Shown here in pieces: positions 1 through 13,000 of a stretch of 64,000 nt of DNA. The position numbers and the translations under genes were made by a program. The stretch is from contig NZ_JBHUIO010000002.1 of assembly GCF_042682745.1 (NCBI RefSeq), positions 310,001 to 374,000 on the forward strand. The letters are read 5' to 3'. The DNA is from Tumebacillus_A lipolyticus. Lineage in GTDB: Bacteria; Bacillota; Bacilli; Tumebacillales; Tumebacillaceae. Within the stretch, counting starts at the first letter, position 1. Every line of letters starts with the position of its first letter. The notes beneath the pieces are model-generated. The model did no database searches and was not told the DNA's origin. It saw only the letters and a program-made list of their open reading frames with translations.

Positions 1-806
1 CCTTGCGACAAGGTTCCATCCAACATGCTTTTGACGATCGGCATCTCTTTTAACGCGACGATCATCTCCGCTCGCTGTTCTGCTGGAAGCTCCATCAGAG
101 CGGGACGAGGGTTGTTCGTCAGATAATCGGTCGCCGCTTTGTTCAACTGGTCACCGCCTGGCGTGGTTTGCTGGACCATGTTCAGCAGCTCCGGATTGGA
201 GTTGAAATTGGGATCTGTATATATCGCCCGTTGCGCGCGATGCCAAAACGGATCGATGATGCTGTCGATTTCTGGCACCAGCTGATCGATCAGGTTAAGG
301 CGCGCCGCATCGGGGAGCGCCATATTGGCGACCATCGCCTTAAATGTGTTGCAATCATAGTCCGAATTGTCCTCTTTCAACTGCTCTTTGATCGCGTTTT
401 TAACAATGACATCGATCGGATAATTTTGCTGTGGGTCGATGAGCGTCGACATCACCATTTCGTTATCGATCAGTCCGGTCATATATTGTACGATCAACGG
501 CTCGCCGATTCCCGCTTCTTTCGACATTTGATTGAGTCGTTTTTCCAGCTGCGATTCGATCGTCGGCGGCGCATCTCCTGGCTTCGCGCACTGGATCGGA
601 GCAGCGGAGGAGGTGCGAGCCCGACTTCGCTGCATCTGTCCTGCCATCAGCTTTAGCACCGATCGATTGCCGACCGATTGTTGCAGTTGCATAACCTTTT
701 GTGCGGCAGTCAGCGTCGAGGAATGCGAAAGCTTTTTTCGTTGTGCAGTTGCCGATCCGGGCAATTTCTGTCGAGACCAATCGTTCTGCTTGTTCTCCAA
801 TTTCAC
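1..806 (-). CDS. Partial protein with N-terminal VGNRSV motif (DUF4157/injection-system-associated type)
   Basis: The frame is open from position 806 to the left edge, so the C-terminus is missing. I chose GTG at 806 because AGGAGG lies 9 bases upstream; the ATG at 815 directly abuts that Shine-Dalgarno and is too close. About 268 residues are visible. Near residues 35-55 is the segment LQQSVGNRSVLKLM. This resembles the LQ..xGNRAV..L motif found at the N-terminus of many DUF4157 and extracellular contractile injection system-associated proteins (family knowledge). The rest is hydrophilic, mainly helical in appearance, with no signal peptide and no visible enzyme motif. It lies about 200 bases downstream of the NRPS stop on the same strand. 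Cargo or toxin function is inference; the missing C-terminal part would decide. Confidence 0.72.
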   Translation of the reverse strand, partial: MKLENKQNDWSRQKLPGSATAQRKKLSHSSTLTAAQKVMQLQQSVGNRSVLKLMAGQMQRSRARTSSAAPIQCAKPGDAPPTIESQLEKRLNQMSKEAGIGEPLIVQYMTGLIDNEMVMSTLIDPQQNYPIDVIVKNAIKEQLKEDNSDYDCNTFKAMVANMALPDAARLNLIDQLVPEIDSIIDPFWHRAQRAIYTDPNFNSNPELLNMVQQTTPGGDQLNKAATDYLTNNPRPALMELPAEQRAEMIVALKEMPIVKSMLDGTLSQ

Positions 807-1007
807 CCTTCCCATCCTCCTTTTCACTTCTATCATAACATCATCGGGAAGTAATTTTTATAGAAAGAAATAAATTAAAAGGCGACACAGACTTGATCAT
901 TCGATCCATGCGCGCTGATCGATGCGAACATCGACGTGCAGGATCTGCTGACAAGTTGGTGTCGCCACTTTTCACCGTTTCTTTGCGAGAGCGCCTCAGC
1001 TCACGTT

Positions 1008-4000
1008 TTAGAAAAGGTCGTCCAGTTCGGTCAGGTTGATTTGAGAAAGGCGAAGGTCGGCGTTCGCTGAAAATTGCAGCAACACCTGTTCATACTCGGC
1101 GAGCAGGTGATCGACCGTTTCAGCGGTAAATCGCTTCGTGTTGTACGAGGTGACGAGGCACAAACGATCCCCCTGTTCAAACGCTTCGATGTGCAGATCA
1201 AATGCGACGGACGGATCGTCAGCAAACCCTGCAGTGAGCAGATCCGATTCGGCTGTCCTCCTCTCATGATCGAGCTTGAGCTCCTTAAGCAGTTGCTCGC
1301 GGGTGATGAAGCGAATCGTCATCCCTGGCACAAGCTCTGTCGCCTCCAGATGCGCATTTTGCCCGACGAAGACCACATTGTATAGATCTTCCGCTTCGCT
1401 CCCATCGCGCTCTGCCCGCAACTCTTTCAAAATCAGGTCGAACGGATAGTCTTGGTTGGCATAGGCGCCATACGCGGTTTCCTTCACTCGTTCTACCACC
1501 TGACGCCCAGTCGGATTGTCAGAGAGATCGGTGCGCATGACCAGCGGGTTGACCATCAGGCCGAGGACGCTTTCCAAGTCGGGATGATTGCGTCCCGCAT
1601 TCGGCGAGCAGATCGTGATCACATTTTGTCCAGCCAGCAGCGACAACCAGATTTTCAACCCTGCCAGCAGTGAGAGATAGAGCGTCGTCCCCTGCTCAGC
1701 CGCCAAAGCTCGCAACTGCCCAAGCAAGTTTGGCGACAAGTCTGTCTGGCGGACGATCATGCGTTCCGGGCGTGGTGCAGGTTCGATGAAGTCGTAAGGA
1801 AGTGCCGGTGCGCTGATCTCTCGTTGCAAATTCTGTTGCCAGTAGAGTTTCTGATCCTCCCAATCGCCTGTTGCCAGCCGTTCGTGCTGCCAAACTGCAT
1901 ATTCGCCATACTGCACAGCAGGCGGGAGAGCAGAGCTGTCCTCCCCCGCTCGCAACGCGCGATACAAAGCGGCCAGATCGCTTAAAAAGATGGTGATCGA
2001 CCAGCCATCATAGGCGATCGGATGGATGTTGCAGAGGAACACATGTCGGTCATCCGCCAACTTGTACAGACGAGCGCGGAAAAAAGTATCGGTCAGCAGG
2101 TCGAACGCTCTGCCCTGCTCCTGTTGCAGATCTTTTAAAAGCAGATCGGCTCGCTCATGCACAGCGAGCGGCGCAAGGTCGACCAGCCGAATCGTCTCCT
2201 TCGGGGATGGATAAACGATCTGCACAACATCGCCGCCTGCTCGTTCCGCAAGCGTCGTTCGCATGATGCTGTGGCGAACGGTGAGCTCGCGGTAGGCGGA
2301 CATGAAGATCGTTTCGTCGAGCGCCCCATCCAGCAAGTGCAGATTGATCACGCCGAGCGAGCTGTTGGCCTGATCGAATTGATACTGAAACCAATAGCGC
2401 TGTTGAGCGTGAGAAAGTGGAAACACACGGCGATCTGGATCGCGCGAAATGGCAGATTGCTTGGTTGTCTGCGATGCTGTCGAATCGAACGTTTCGATGC
2501 TGGCAGCCAGTTCAGCGATCGTTGGCGATTCGAACAGATTGCGCAGCGGCAGGGAGAGTCCGAGCTCGCGATTGATGCGCGAAACGATCCGCGTGGCAGA
2601 CAGTGAATGACCGCCCAAGTCGAAGAAGTTGTCGCGCGCACCCACCTGCTCCACACCGAGAATCTCCTGCCAGATTGCGGCGATCGCAAGCTCTGAGCGT
2701 CCAGAAGGCGCGAGGAACGCCGCTTCCAGATCGGGACGCTCTTCGCCAGGATCGGGGAGCTGTTTGCGATCGACTTTGCCGCTGGCCGTCAGCGGCAGGA
2801 GCTCCAGCTGCACAAAGCGCCACGGCACCATGTAGCTGGGCAGGCGCTCGCTCAGATAGGCGCGCAACTGCTCATTTGACACCTGTTCCGCATCTGGTCG
2901 CAACAGATAGTAAGCCACAAGTTGGTCACCATCCGCCCGTTTGAACGACGTGACCACCGCCTGTTGCAAGGCGGGATGCCCGGCGAGAACCGCCTCAACC
3001 TCACCTAATTCCACGCGCTGCCCTCTCACTTTTACCTGATCGTCACGGCGACCGAAAAATAGCAGTCTGCCATCGCGACGAAAAGCGCCTCGATCCCCCG
3101 TCTTGTACAGCCGCTCGCCTGGCACAAACGGGTTGGGCAGAAAAGATTCTGCTGTCCGCTCCGGATCGCCCAGATAGCCGGTCGCAAGCCCCAGCCCGCC
3201 GAGATACAAATCCCCCGCCACGCCGATCGGAACCGGTTGCATGTGCGAATCGAGAACATAACATCTGTTATTGTCAATTGGCTGGCCGATCGAGACGACC
3301 TCTGCCGCCTGCTCATCATCTGCTGTGCATGTGTGAATCGTCGAATCGATCGATGCTTCTGTCGCCCCCCACGTGTTGTGCAAGCGACACCCTACCTTTT
3401 CGCGAAAGCTGCGCACCAGATCGGAGCGAAGCGCCTCCCCCGAGGAACCCACATGGCGCAGCTGGCTCAGTCCTGCGCGATCTTCCTCAGTCACGCAGTC
3501 GACAAAAAGCGTGAGCATGCTCGGGACGAAGGTGAGAAAAACAGCCTGATAGCAGATCGCAGCGTCGATGATCGCTCGCGGGTCTTTGTGCAGTTCCGGT
3601 TCCAGCAGGGCGATGCGACCGCCGACGATCAGGGGCCAGAAGATCTCGCACGCCGCATCATCAAATGTTAACGTGGTTTTCTGCAAGACGGTCTCCCCTG
3701 GCTGCAATCGATACTGCTTTTGCATCCAGACCATGCGGTTCACCCATCCGCGCTGCGTCGAGCAGACACCTTTTGGCCTGCCTGTCGAGCCTGATGTGTA
3801 GTAGATCGAGATCAGGTGCTCCGGACGAATGACCATCTCTGGGCGAGAAGTGGGGTACAGATCGAAAGCGCCCCTCCCCCCATCCAGCTCGATCGATGTC
3901 ACGACTTCTGCTGGCAGTTTCGCTCGCAAGGCGCGCTGAGTGAGGCAGACGTTCACAGCGGCGTCATTCAGCACCTGGGCGACCCTCGCCGGCGGAGCTT

Positions 4001-7000
4001 CTGTGTCGAGTGGCAGAAACGCACCGCCCGCTTTCAGGATCGCCACCAACCCGACGACCAGTTCGAGCGAGCGCTCCATGCAGATGCCGACCGGCACGTC
4101 TGGCCCGACTCCGAGGCTGCGCAGATGATGGGCCAACTGGTTAGCCCTGCGCTCAAGTTCCGCATAGCTCATCTCCTGATCGCCAAAGATGGCGGCCACG
4201 CCATGCGGCGTACGATCGACCTGCTCTTCGAACAGCTGGTGCAGACAGCGATCTGGGATCGGGACGTCCGTCAGGTTCCACGCAAAGAGCAACTGATGGC
4301 GTTCCTGTTCGTTCAACAGCGGCAGTTGACCGATCGGCCGCATCGGTTCAGCGACCCCCGCTGCTACTAAATTGACATAGTGCTCACAGAGTCGCTCGAT
4401 CGTCTCCCGATCAAACAGGTCGGTGTTGTACTCCAGATGGATGCGCAGAAGCTCTCCTTCTTCGGCAACCGTAAGCGTCAGATCAAATTTGGACGTGCGT
4501 TGATCGACGCGCATGGGCTGGACGGTCAGATCCTGCAGCTCCCACCGCTCATCGGCAGCATTTTGCATGGCGAACATCACTTGGAACAAGGGAGAGAGGC
4601 TGACATGTCGCTCCGGCTGCAGCTCGTCGACCAGGCGTTCGAAAGGCAGATCCGCATGATCAAACGCACTCAATGCGCTCTCCCGCACTCTCTCAAGCAG
4701 CTCGCGAAAAGACGGTTGGCCAGCGAGATCGGTCCGTAGCACCAGCGTGTTGACAAAAAAGCCGACCAACCCTTCGATCTCCGCGCGATTGCGCCCGGCG
4801 ATCGGCGATCCGACCAGAATGTCTTCTAAGCCGGTGTAGCGAGAGAGCAACGCTTTGTAGGCGGTGAGCAACGTCATGAACAGGGTGCTCCCCTCCTCGC
4901 TGCAAAACGTTCTGATCTTTCGGGAGAGCTCAACACTCAACTCTCTGCGGTGGACAGCCCCGCGGTACGTTCTTCGACTCGGACGGGGGCGATCTGCAGG
5001 CACTTGCAAGATCGGCAGTTTGCCGCCCAATCGCCCTTGCCAATAGCTGAGCTGTTTTGCTAAGCGATCGCCCTGCAACCAGTTCTGCTGCCAGACTGCA
5101 TAGTCGGCATATTGAATCGCCGGCTCAGCGAGCGGAGAGGAATGTCCGAGCGAATAGGCCCGATACAGCGCAGACAGTTCGGACGCGATCACGCCGATCG
5201 ACCAACCATCGGAGACGATATGGTGCATGTTCAGCTGTAGGACATGCTCTTGCTCGGCAAGGCGGATGAGCAGCGCTCGCACCAACGGCCCCTGCTGCAG
5301 TTGGAACGCCCGACATGACTCTTCCTGAAGCGTTCGCATCAGCACATCCGCTCTCTCTTCCGTTGCAAGGTGCTCTAGCGATCGAGGGGTAACTGTCAAC
5401 ACCAGTTCCTCAGCGGGCAAGATCACCTGAGCCGGCTCTCCCAACTCCTGAACAAAGATGGTGCGGAGCGCCTCATGGCGCCGAACGATCTCTTGCAAAC
5501 TCCGCTCAAGCGCCAATCGATCCAGTTTTCCCGCGATCGCAAGCGCAATCGGTATGTTGTACACCGCTTCCCCCGGTTCATACTGATCCAAAAACCACAG
5601 CCGCCGCTGAGCAAACGAGAGCGGCAAACTGCCAGCTCTTAAAACGGAGAGCAGTTGCAACTCGTCCGTCCCAGCCCGTTCGCTGCGCCGATCTGCGATC
5701 TGTCGCACCACTTCGGCAGCGGTCGACTCTGCAAAAAACTCCTGCAATGACAGATCGACCCCAAACGCTGCTCGAATTCTGGAAATCGCTCGCGTCGCCA
5801 ACAGCGAATGACCGCCAAGCTCGAAGAAATTGTCGTAGATCCCCACTTCCGATCTGTGCAGCAGCTCCGCGTACAGCTTGACGACCCACTCTTCTTCTCG
5901 ATTGCGCGGAGCGATCGACAGCTGGGAGCTGCGAGGTTCCAGCTCGGGAAGCGCGCGCAGATCCACCTTGCCGTTCTGCGTCAGGGGCAGTGTGGCGAGT
6001 GGAATGATGGCGTACGGCATCATGTAGTCGGGCAGCGCTTTTTTCAGCTCCTTGCGCACCTTCCGTTCTTCCAATCGCTCCTGCGCCAGAGGAACCACAT
6101 AGGCGACCAACCGTTTCTCGCCTTCCTCAAACTCGCGCACGGTGACCACCGCTTCAGACACCGACCGGCAGGCGCGCAACTTTGCTTCCACCTCGCCGAT
6201 TTCAACTCGAAAGCCGCGAATTTTGACCTGTTGATCTGACCTGCCGAGAAATTCGATGCGCCCATCGGGGAGATAGCGCACCAGATCGCCCGTTTTGTAC
6301 AGCTTCGCATCTGGTCGGTCGGAGAATGGGTGCTCGATAAATTTTTCTGCTGTCAGCTCCGGCCGATTCAGGTATCCGCGCGCCAAGCCTGCTCCGCCGA
6401 TATACAGCTCACCAGACACACCGATCGGCACAGGTTGCAAGTTGCGATCCAACACGTAGACCTGACTGTTGGCGATCGGTCTGCCGATCGACACGGTCGC
6501 ACCGAGGAGCGATCGTTCGGAGATCGTTTCACAGCAGGTGAAGGTCGTGTTTTCTGTCGGGCCGTATCCGTTGATCAGCTTGAGGCTCGGCAGTCGCTTT
6601 AAGACGGTCTGCACATGTGACAGGGAGAGCACATCGCCGCCCGCCAGCAGTTGGCGCACCTGTCGCAGCTGGGGAAGCTGCATCTCCACCATCTGATGGA
6701 ACAGCCCAGCTGTCAGCCACAGGGTGGTCACCTCTTGTTCGATCAACAGGTGACCGAGCTCCTGAAGGCTGATTCGACCAGGCGGACTCAGCACCAAGCG
6801 AGCTCCGTTCAGCAGGCTGCCCCAGATCTCAAAGGTGGCCGCATCAAACGAGATCGACGCGTTTTGCAAAAATACTTCGTCAGCAGAAAAGTTGACATAA
6901 TCGGTCCCTTTGACCAACCTCACCACCGCGCGGTGCGGCACAGCGACCCCTTTGGGACGTCCGGTCGAGCCTGATGTGTAGATGACATAGGCGAGGTGAT

Positions 7001-10000
7001 CGGGTGTCGTCACAGTCGGTGGCGGCGTCGTGCTCTCCTGCTCAAGCTGCGCCCACTCCGAATCGAGACAGAACAGCTCGACTTGAAGTTCGGACAAGCG
7101 ATCTGCCAGGTGGTGCTGAGTCAACAGGAGGGAGATCGAAGCGTCCGCCACCATCAACGAGAGCCGCTCTTGCGGATAGTCAGGATCGAGCGGCAGATAA
7201 GCGCCTCCCGCCTTCAAGATGCCCAAGAGGCAGACGATCATCTCAAACGAGCGCTCCACACAGATGCCAACCAGGCGGTCAGGAACAACCCCGCGTCGCT
7301 TCAGGTGATGCGCCAGTCGATTCGCCCGGCGGTCCAGCTCCCCATAGGTGATCGACCGCCCTTCACTGATCAATGCCACCGCATCTGGGGCAAAAGCTGC
7401 CTGCTCCTCGAACAGCTGGTGAACGCACAGGTGGCGAGGATAGGCGGTCTCGGTGCGATTCCACTCGACCAGCACCCGCCGCATTTCTGCTGCACTGATC
7501 ACCGGCAGTTCTGACAGGTGTCGTGCTGGCTGTTCGGCGATCCCTTGAAGCAGAATCAGAAAATGATCGATCATGCGCTCGATCGTCTCTGCTTCAAACA
7601 GGTCGGTGTTAAAATCGAAGCGCCCGATCAGCTCTCCGTCCGCTTCGATCATCGCCACAGACAGGTCGTATTTTGCCGTCTCCGTCTGCACAGCCAATCG
7701 GGAGACGACCAGGTCTGCCAGCTCCAACTCCCAAGTGGAGAGCAGTTGGAAGGTGGTCTGAAACAAAGGCGAATGGCTGCTCGAACGTTCCGGCTGCAAC
7801 TCCTCGACCAACCGTTCAAACGGCACATCCTGATGCTCGAAGGCGGAGAGCGCAGTTTCGCGAACGCGGTGCAAAAGCTGTGCGAAGGTCGGATCGCCCG
7901 CTAGGTCGGTGCGCATGACCAGCGTGTTGACCAAAAATCCGATCATGCCCTCCACTTCTGGACGGTTGCGTCCGGCGATCGGCGATCCGACCAGGAGATC
8001 TTCCTGCCCGGTGTAACGATAGAGGAGCGTCAGATAGGCTGCCAGCAGCGTCATGTAGAGCGTCGCCCCATTTTGTTGTCCGACCTTGCGCAGATTGGCG
8101 GTCAGCGTGCTCGGGAGCGACCGCATGCAAAATGATCCTCTGTACGTCTGGACGGCCGGGCGAGCATGGTCGAGCGGCAGTCGCAGCAACGGCAACTCGC
8201 CCGCTAGCTGATCTCTCCAATAGCTGATTTGCTGCTCGATTATCTCCCCTTGCAACCATCCCCGCTGGGCGATCGCAAAGTCGGCATACTGGACGGGCAG
8301 CGCGGGGAGCTGGGGGAGTTTTTGTTGAGCAAACGATGCGTAGAGCGCCGCCAGCTCTCTTGCCAACACTCCGTATGACCATCCGTCGGTGATGATATGA
8401 TGCAAGTTCAACAGCAGAACATGCTCATCGTTTTCCACTTGCCAGAGCGTAAAGCGGAACAGCGGACCTTTCGAAAGCTGGAAGGGACGCTGTGCTTCCG
8501 TTTGGACCGCTTCGATCAGCTCCTCCGCACCGGCAGACCTGAAGTCGAGCAGGTCGGGCTGAGGGTCGAGAATCACCTGCTGCACACGATCCTCCCGTTC
8601 GACAAACACGGTGCGCAACGCCTCATGTCGACGCACCAACTCCGCCAAGCTTTGCGCAAGCGCATCCCGGTTCAGCGTTCCTTTGATCTGCCAAGCGACT
8701 GGGAAGTTGTATGCCGCGCTCCCTGCAAGCAGCTGTTCCAAGATCCACAAGCGCTCCTGTGCAACGGAGAGGGGCAATTCTGCATCTCGGGGTACAGCTG
8801 CGATCGGCGGTAATGATCGCATGCCCTGCGCCTGTCCGAGCTTGCGGACGAGCCCTGACAACCTTGCCACCGTCTGCTCTGCAAACAGCGCCCGAAACGG
8901 AACCTCAACACCGAAGGCTGCCTGAAGTCGAGACGCCACTCGGATGGCGAGCAAAGAGTGCCCGCCCAGTTCAAAAAAGTTGTCGAATACCCCGATCTGT
9001 TCCCTACCCAACTGTTCGGCGACAATGCTTGCGATCTGCAGTTCGAGATTGTCGCGCGGCGCTTGATCCTTCACCTGCGCTGACGTGCGATCATCCGGCT
9101 CTGGCAAGGCGCGGCGATCGAGCTTGCCATTGGGTGTCAGCGGCAGTTCATCCAAAAAGCAAAAGGTGGCCGGCACCATATAATCGGGCAATTTTGCCAA
9201 CAGGTCGTCTCGCAACTCGGACGGACTCATCATTGCACCCGCACGCGGCACCACATAGCCGATCAAGCGTGCGCTCTGCTCCGACTCGCCTTTTACTGCG
9301 ACTGCTGCCCGCAGAACTCGCTCATTTTGATGAAGCTGTGCCTCGATCTCCTCCAGCTCGATGCGAAGCCCGCGCAACTTGATCTGCTGATCGAGCCGCC
9401 CCAAATACTGCAAGTTCCCATCTGCTAAGAAGCGTGCGCGATCTCCCGTCCTATACAGCCGCCCACCATCCGCTTGAAAAGGATGGGGGACAAACCGTTC
9501 GGCCGTCAGCTCTGTTCGCTCGTGATAGCCGCGCGCTACGCCGCTGCCGCCGATGTAGAGCTCCCCAGGAACTCCGATCGGCATCGGACGCATCTGCTCA
9601 TCGAGCACAAACGCTTGCGTTCCTCGAATCGGGCGACCAATCGTTGGGCTTCCCGCACACTGTGCTTCGACACGGCAACAGGTCGACCAGATCGTCGTCT
9701 CAGTCGGACCGTACAGATTCCAGAGTTCAGCACCTGTTGCGGTCAGCCGCTCGGCCAAGTCATACGGCAGAGCTTCACCACCGCAGAGCATTTTCACCCG
9801 CCGCTGATTCTGCCAGCCTGCGTCCAGCAGCAACCGCCATGTCACCGGGGTCGCCTGCATGATCGTGACATTCGTGCGTTCGATCAATTCGACCAGCCGC
9901 GCTCCGCTCGTCACAGCATCCCGGTCGGCCAGCACAACTTTCGCTCCGTTCACAAGCGGCAAAAACAGCTCCAGAGCGGCGATGTCGAACGACAGGCTGG

Positions 10001-13000
10001 TCACCGCAAGCAGAGCATCTCGCGCCGAGAGTCCCGGCTCCCGCTGCATGCTCGCCAAGGCGTTCACCAGATTGCGGTGCTCGATCTCCACCCCTTTCGG
10101 CCGTCCGGTCGATCCGGATGTGTAGATCAGATAGGCAAGCTGACCGGAAGACATCGCAATGCCAAGATTTTCCTCGCTCGCTTCTGCGGTGGTATGATCT
10201 TCTCCGTCCAGTTGGACGATCCGCCCCGGCCAGCTCGGGAACAGATGGGAACCGTTCCCCGCTGTCAACAGGATGGAGACTTGCGCATCTGTTGTCATAA
10301 ACGACAGGCGCTCCTGCGGATAGTCTGGATCGAGCGGCAGATAGGCACCTCCCGCTTTTAGAATGCCGAGCAGTCCGACGATCATCGAAAGGGAGCGGTC
10401 GACGCAGATGCCCACTCGCTCTTCTCGCTTGACGCCGAGCGCGCGCAGCCGATGTGCCAAGCGGTTCGCACGTCTGTTTAGCTCGCGATAGGTCACTTCC
10501 TCCTCTCTACAGACCACAGCGATCGCGTTGGGCGAGCGATCCGCTTGCTCCTCGAACAGCCGATGCAGGCAAGCATCCGCCGCTTCCACCCTGCCCCCAT
10601 CGTGCCAGACGGTCAGCAACCGCTCTTCCTCAGCAGCAGGCAGCATGTTTACTCGGTCGAGCAGCTGATCGGGACGTTCGATGATGCTCGCCAACAGCGT
10701 TCGATAATGCCCGACCATCCTCCGAATTGTCTCCTCATCAAACAGATCGGAGCTGTATTCCCAGATCAGGGTGAGGCCGTTCCCTTCCCCATCGCCGATC
10801 CGTCCCTGCTGATGGGGCACGCCGACCACGTTTAGGTCAAATTTTGCCGATCCGTTGTTGAGCGCTTCTTTGACTTGGACGTCCAGATCGGGAAGATCTA
10901 AGGCGGGCATCGCAGAGTCGTGAAACGAGAACATGACCTGAAGCAACGGATTGCGGCTCATCTCCCGCACCGGATTGATCGCTTCCACCACTTTGTCAAA
11001 CGGCAGGTCTTCATGGGAAAACGCTTCAACCGCCGTCGTGCGAACAAGCTTGAGCAGGCGGTGAAACGTCATCTCGCCTGTCAGCTCCGCGCGGAGCACC
11101 ACGTTGTTGACGATCATGCCGATCAGACCTTCTGTGTCCCTCAGCCTTCTGTTGGCCACCGCGGAGCCGACCAGCATGTCTGTCTGCCCCGTATAGCGGT
11201 AGAGCAACAGGTAGAAGGCGGCCAGCAGGGTGAGATAGAGCGTGGCTCCTTCCCGTTTCCCAATTTCGGTGATCTGCGTGCAGAGCTCCGCTTCCAGCTC
11301 GACGCGCACCGCATCTCCTCGATAGCTCGGCGTGACCGGTCGCGGGCGATCGCTGGGCAGCTCAAGCACCGGCTGACATCCGCTCAATTTTTGTTTCCAA
11401 TAGCTCAATTGCTCCGCTGCCTGCTCGCTCTCCAGCCATTTGCGCTGCCAGCTGGCGAAGTCGGCAAACTGGATGGTCATCTCGGCGAGACGTGAAGGTT
11501 GCCCCTGCACATAAGCGGTGTACAGTTCGGCAAATTCCCGCAGAAAGACATTAAAAGACCAACCGTCATGCACAAAATGATGTTCGATCTGCAACAGGAT
11601 GTGCTCGTCCGAACGAACCTGATAGAGCACCCAGCGCACCAGAGGAAGTTGGGTGATCGTGAACGGGCGCCGCATCTCCGCACCCATCAGTCGCTCTAGG
11701 TGCCCTTCTCGCTCGGGCTCTGCTGCTGTGAGCAGGCTGACGAGCGGCACTTGCACGGCAAACGGCTGGTGAATCTGCTGCACAGGATGACCGTCGATCT
11801 CCTGAAAGCTGGTGCGAAACATCTCGTGACGTTCCACCATCGCAGTCAACGCATGCTCCAGAGCGGCATGATCGAGAGTGCCGCGAAACCGTATCACCGC
11901 CTGCGCTGCATAGGCGAGGTTGTCCGGATTTATCTTGTGAACGAACCAGACCCGCTCTTGAGCAAAGGAGACGGGGAGCGCTTCCGCTCGCGGCGCTTTT
12001 CCGATCGACTCTGCGCTCCTCAGCTTGCCGTCGCTTTGAAGCCGCTCCAGCTCGCCTGCAAGCTGTGCGACGGTCGGAAAGGCGAACAGCTGTTGGATCG
12101 AGATGTCCACTCCGATCTGTTCCTGCACGCGCGCAAGAATCTGCATGGCCATCAGCGAATGCCCGCCCAGATCGAAGAACGAGTCGTCGATCCCCACCGC
12201 CGAGACTTTCATCACGTTCTGCCAGATCGAGACGAGCGATTCTTCAAGCGGTGTTCGTGGCGCTACATGATCAGCTCCCCGCAGGAGATGAAGGTCGCTC
12301 GGTGCGGGGAGCGCTTGGCGATCCACTTTTCCATTCGCAGTCAGCGGCAGCCGGTCGAGCAGGACGAATGCGGAAGGCACCATAAACTCGGGCAGATGCT
12401 CGCACAAGAATTGGCGCAGATCGCTCGCTTTCAAACATTCTGCGCCTTCATGCACCCCCACATAGGCGATCAACTTCTGCACTCCCGCCTCATCTTCGTC
12501 GGCGATCAGCACCGCCTCCCGCACCGACTCCTGCAGCAGCAGAACCTGTTCGATTTCCCCGAGCTCGATGCGGAATCCCCTGAGCTTGACCTGATGATCG
12601 ATCCGTCCGAGGAACTCAACATTTCCATCAGAGCGCCAGCGCACCAGATCTCCCGTGCGGTACAACCGTCTTCCCGCCTGTTTTGCAAACGGATCGGGCA
12701 CAAACCGTTCTTCTGTCAGCTGTTCGCGATGCAGATATCCACGCGCCACCCCGGCGCCGCCGATGTACAATTCGCCCGGCAGGCCGATCGGCACCGGATG
12801 CATCCGCTCATCCAGCACGTACAGCTGCACGTTGTCGAGCGGACGACCGATCGTCACTCGCGCGCACCCTTCCCGATAGGTGGCGGTCGAGGCGCAGATG
12901 GTCGCCTCTGTCGGGCCGTACCCATTGACAAACGTTCGCCCGCGCGACCAACGCGCTGCCAGTTCGATCGAACAGCTCTCCCCCGCCGATACGACGGTGT

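Noticed and set aside
463..780. Minus-strand ORF of 105 codons near the left edge
   Set aside because: It is a shadow in another frame of the partial gene that is open to the left edge. It has no ribosome binding site and an unnatural composition.
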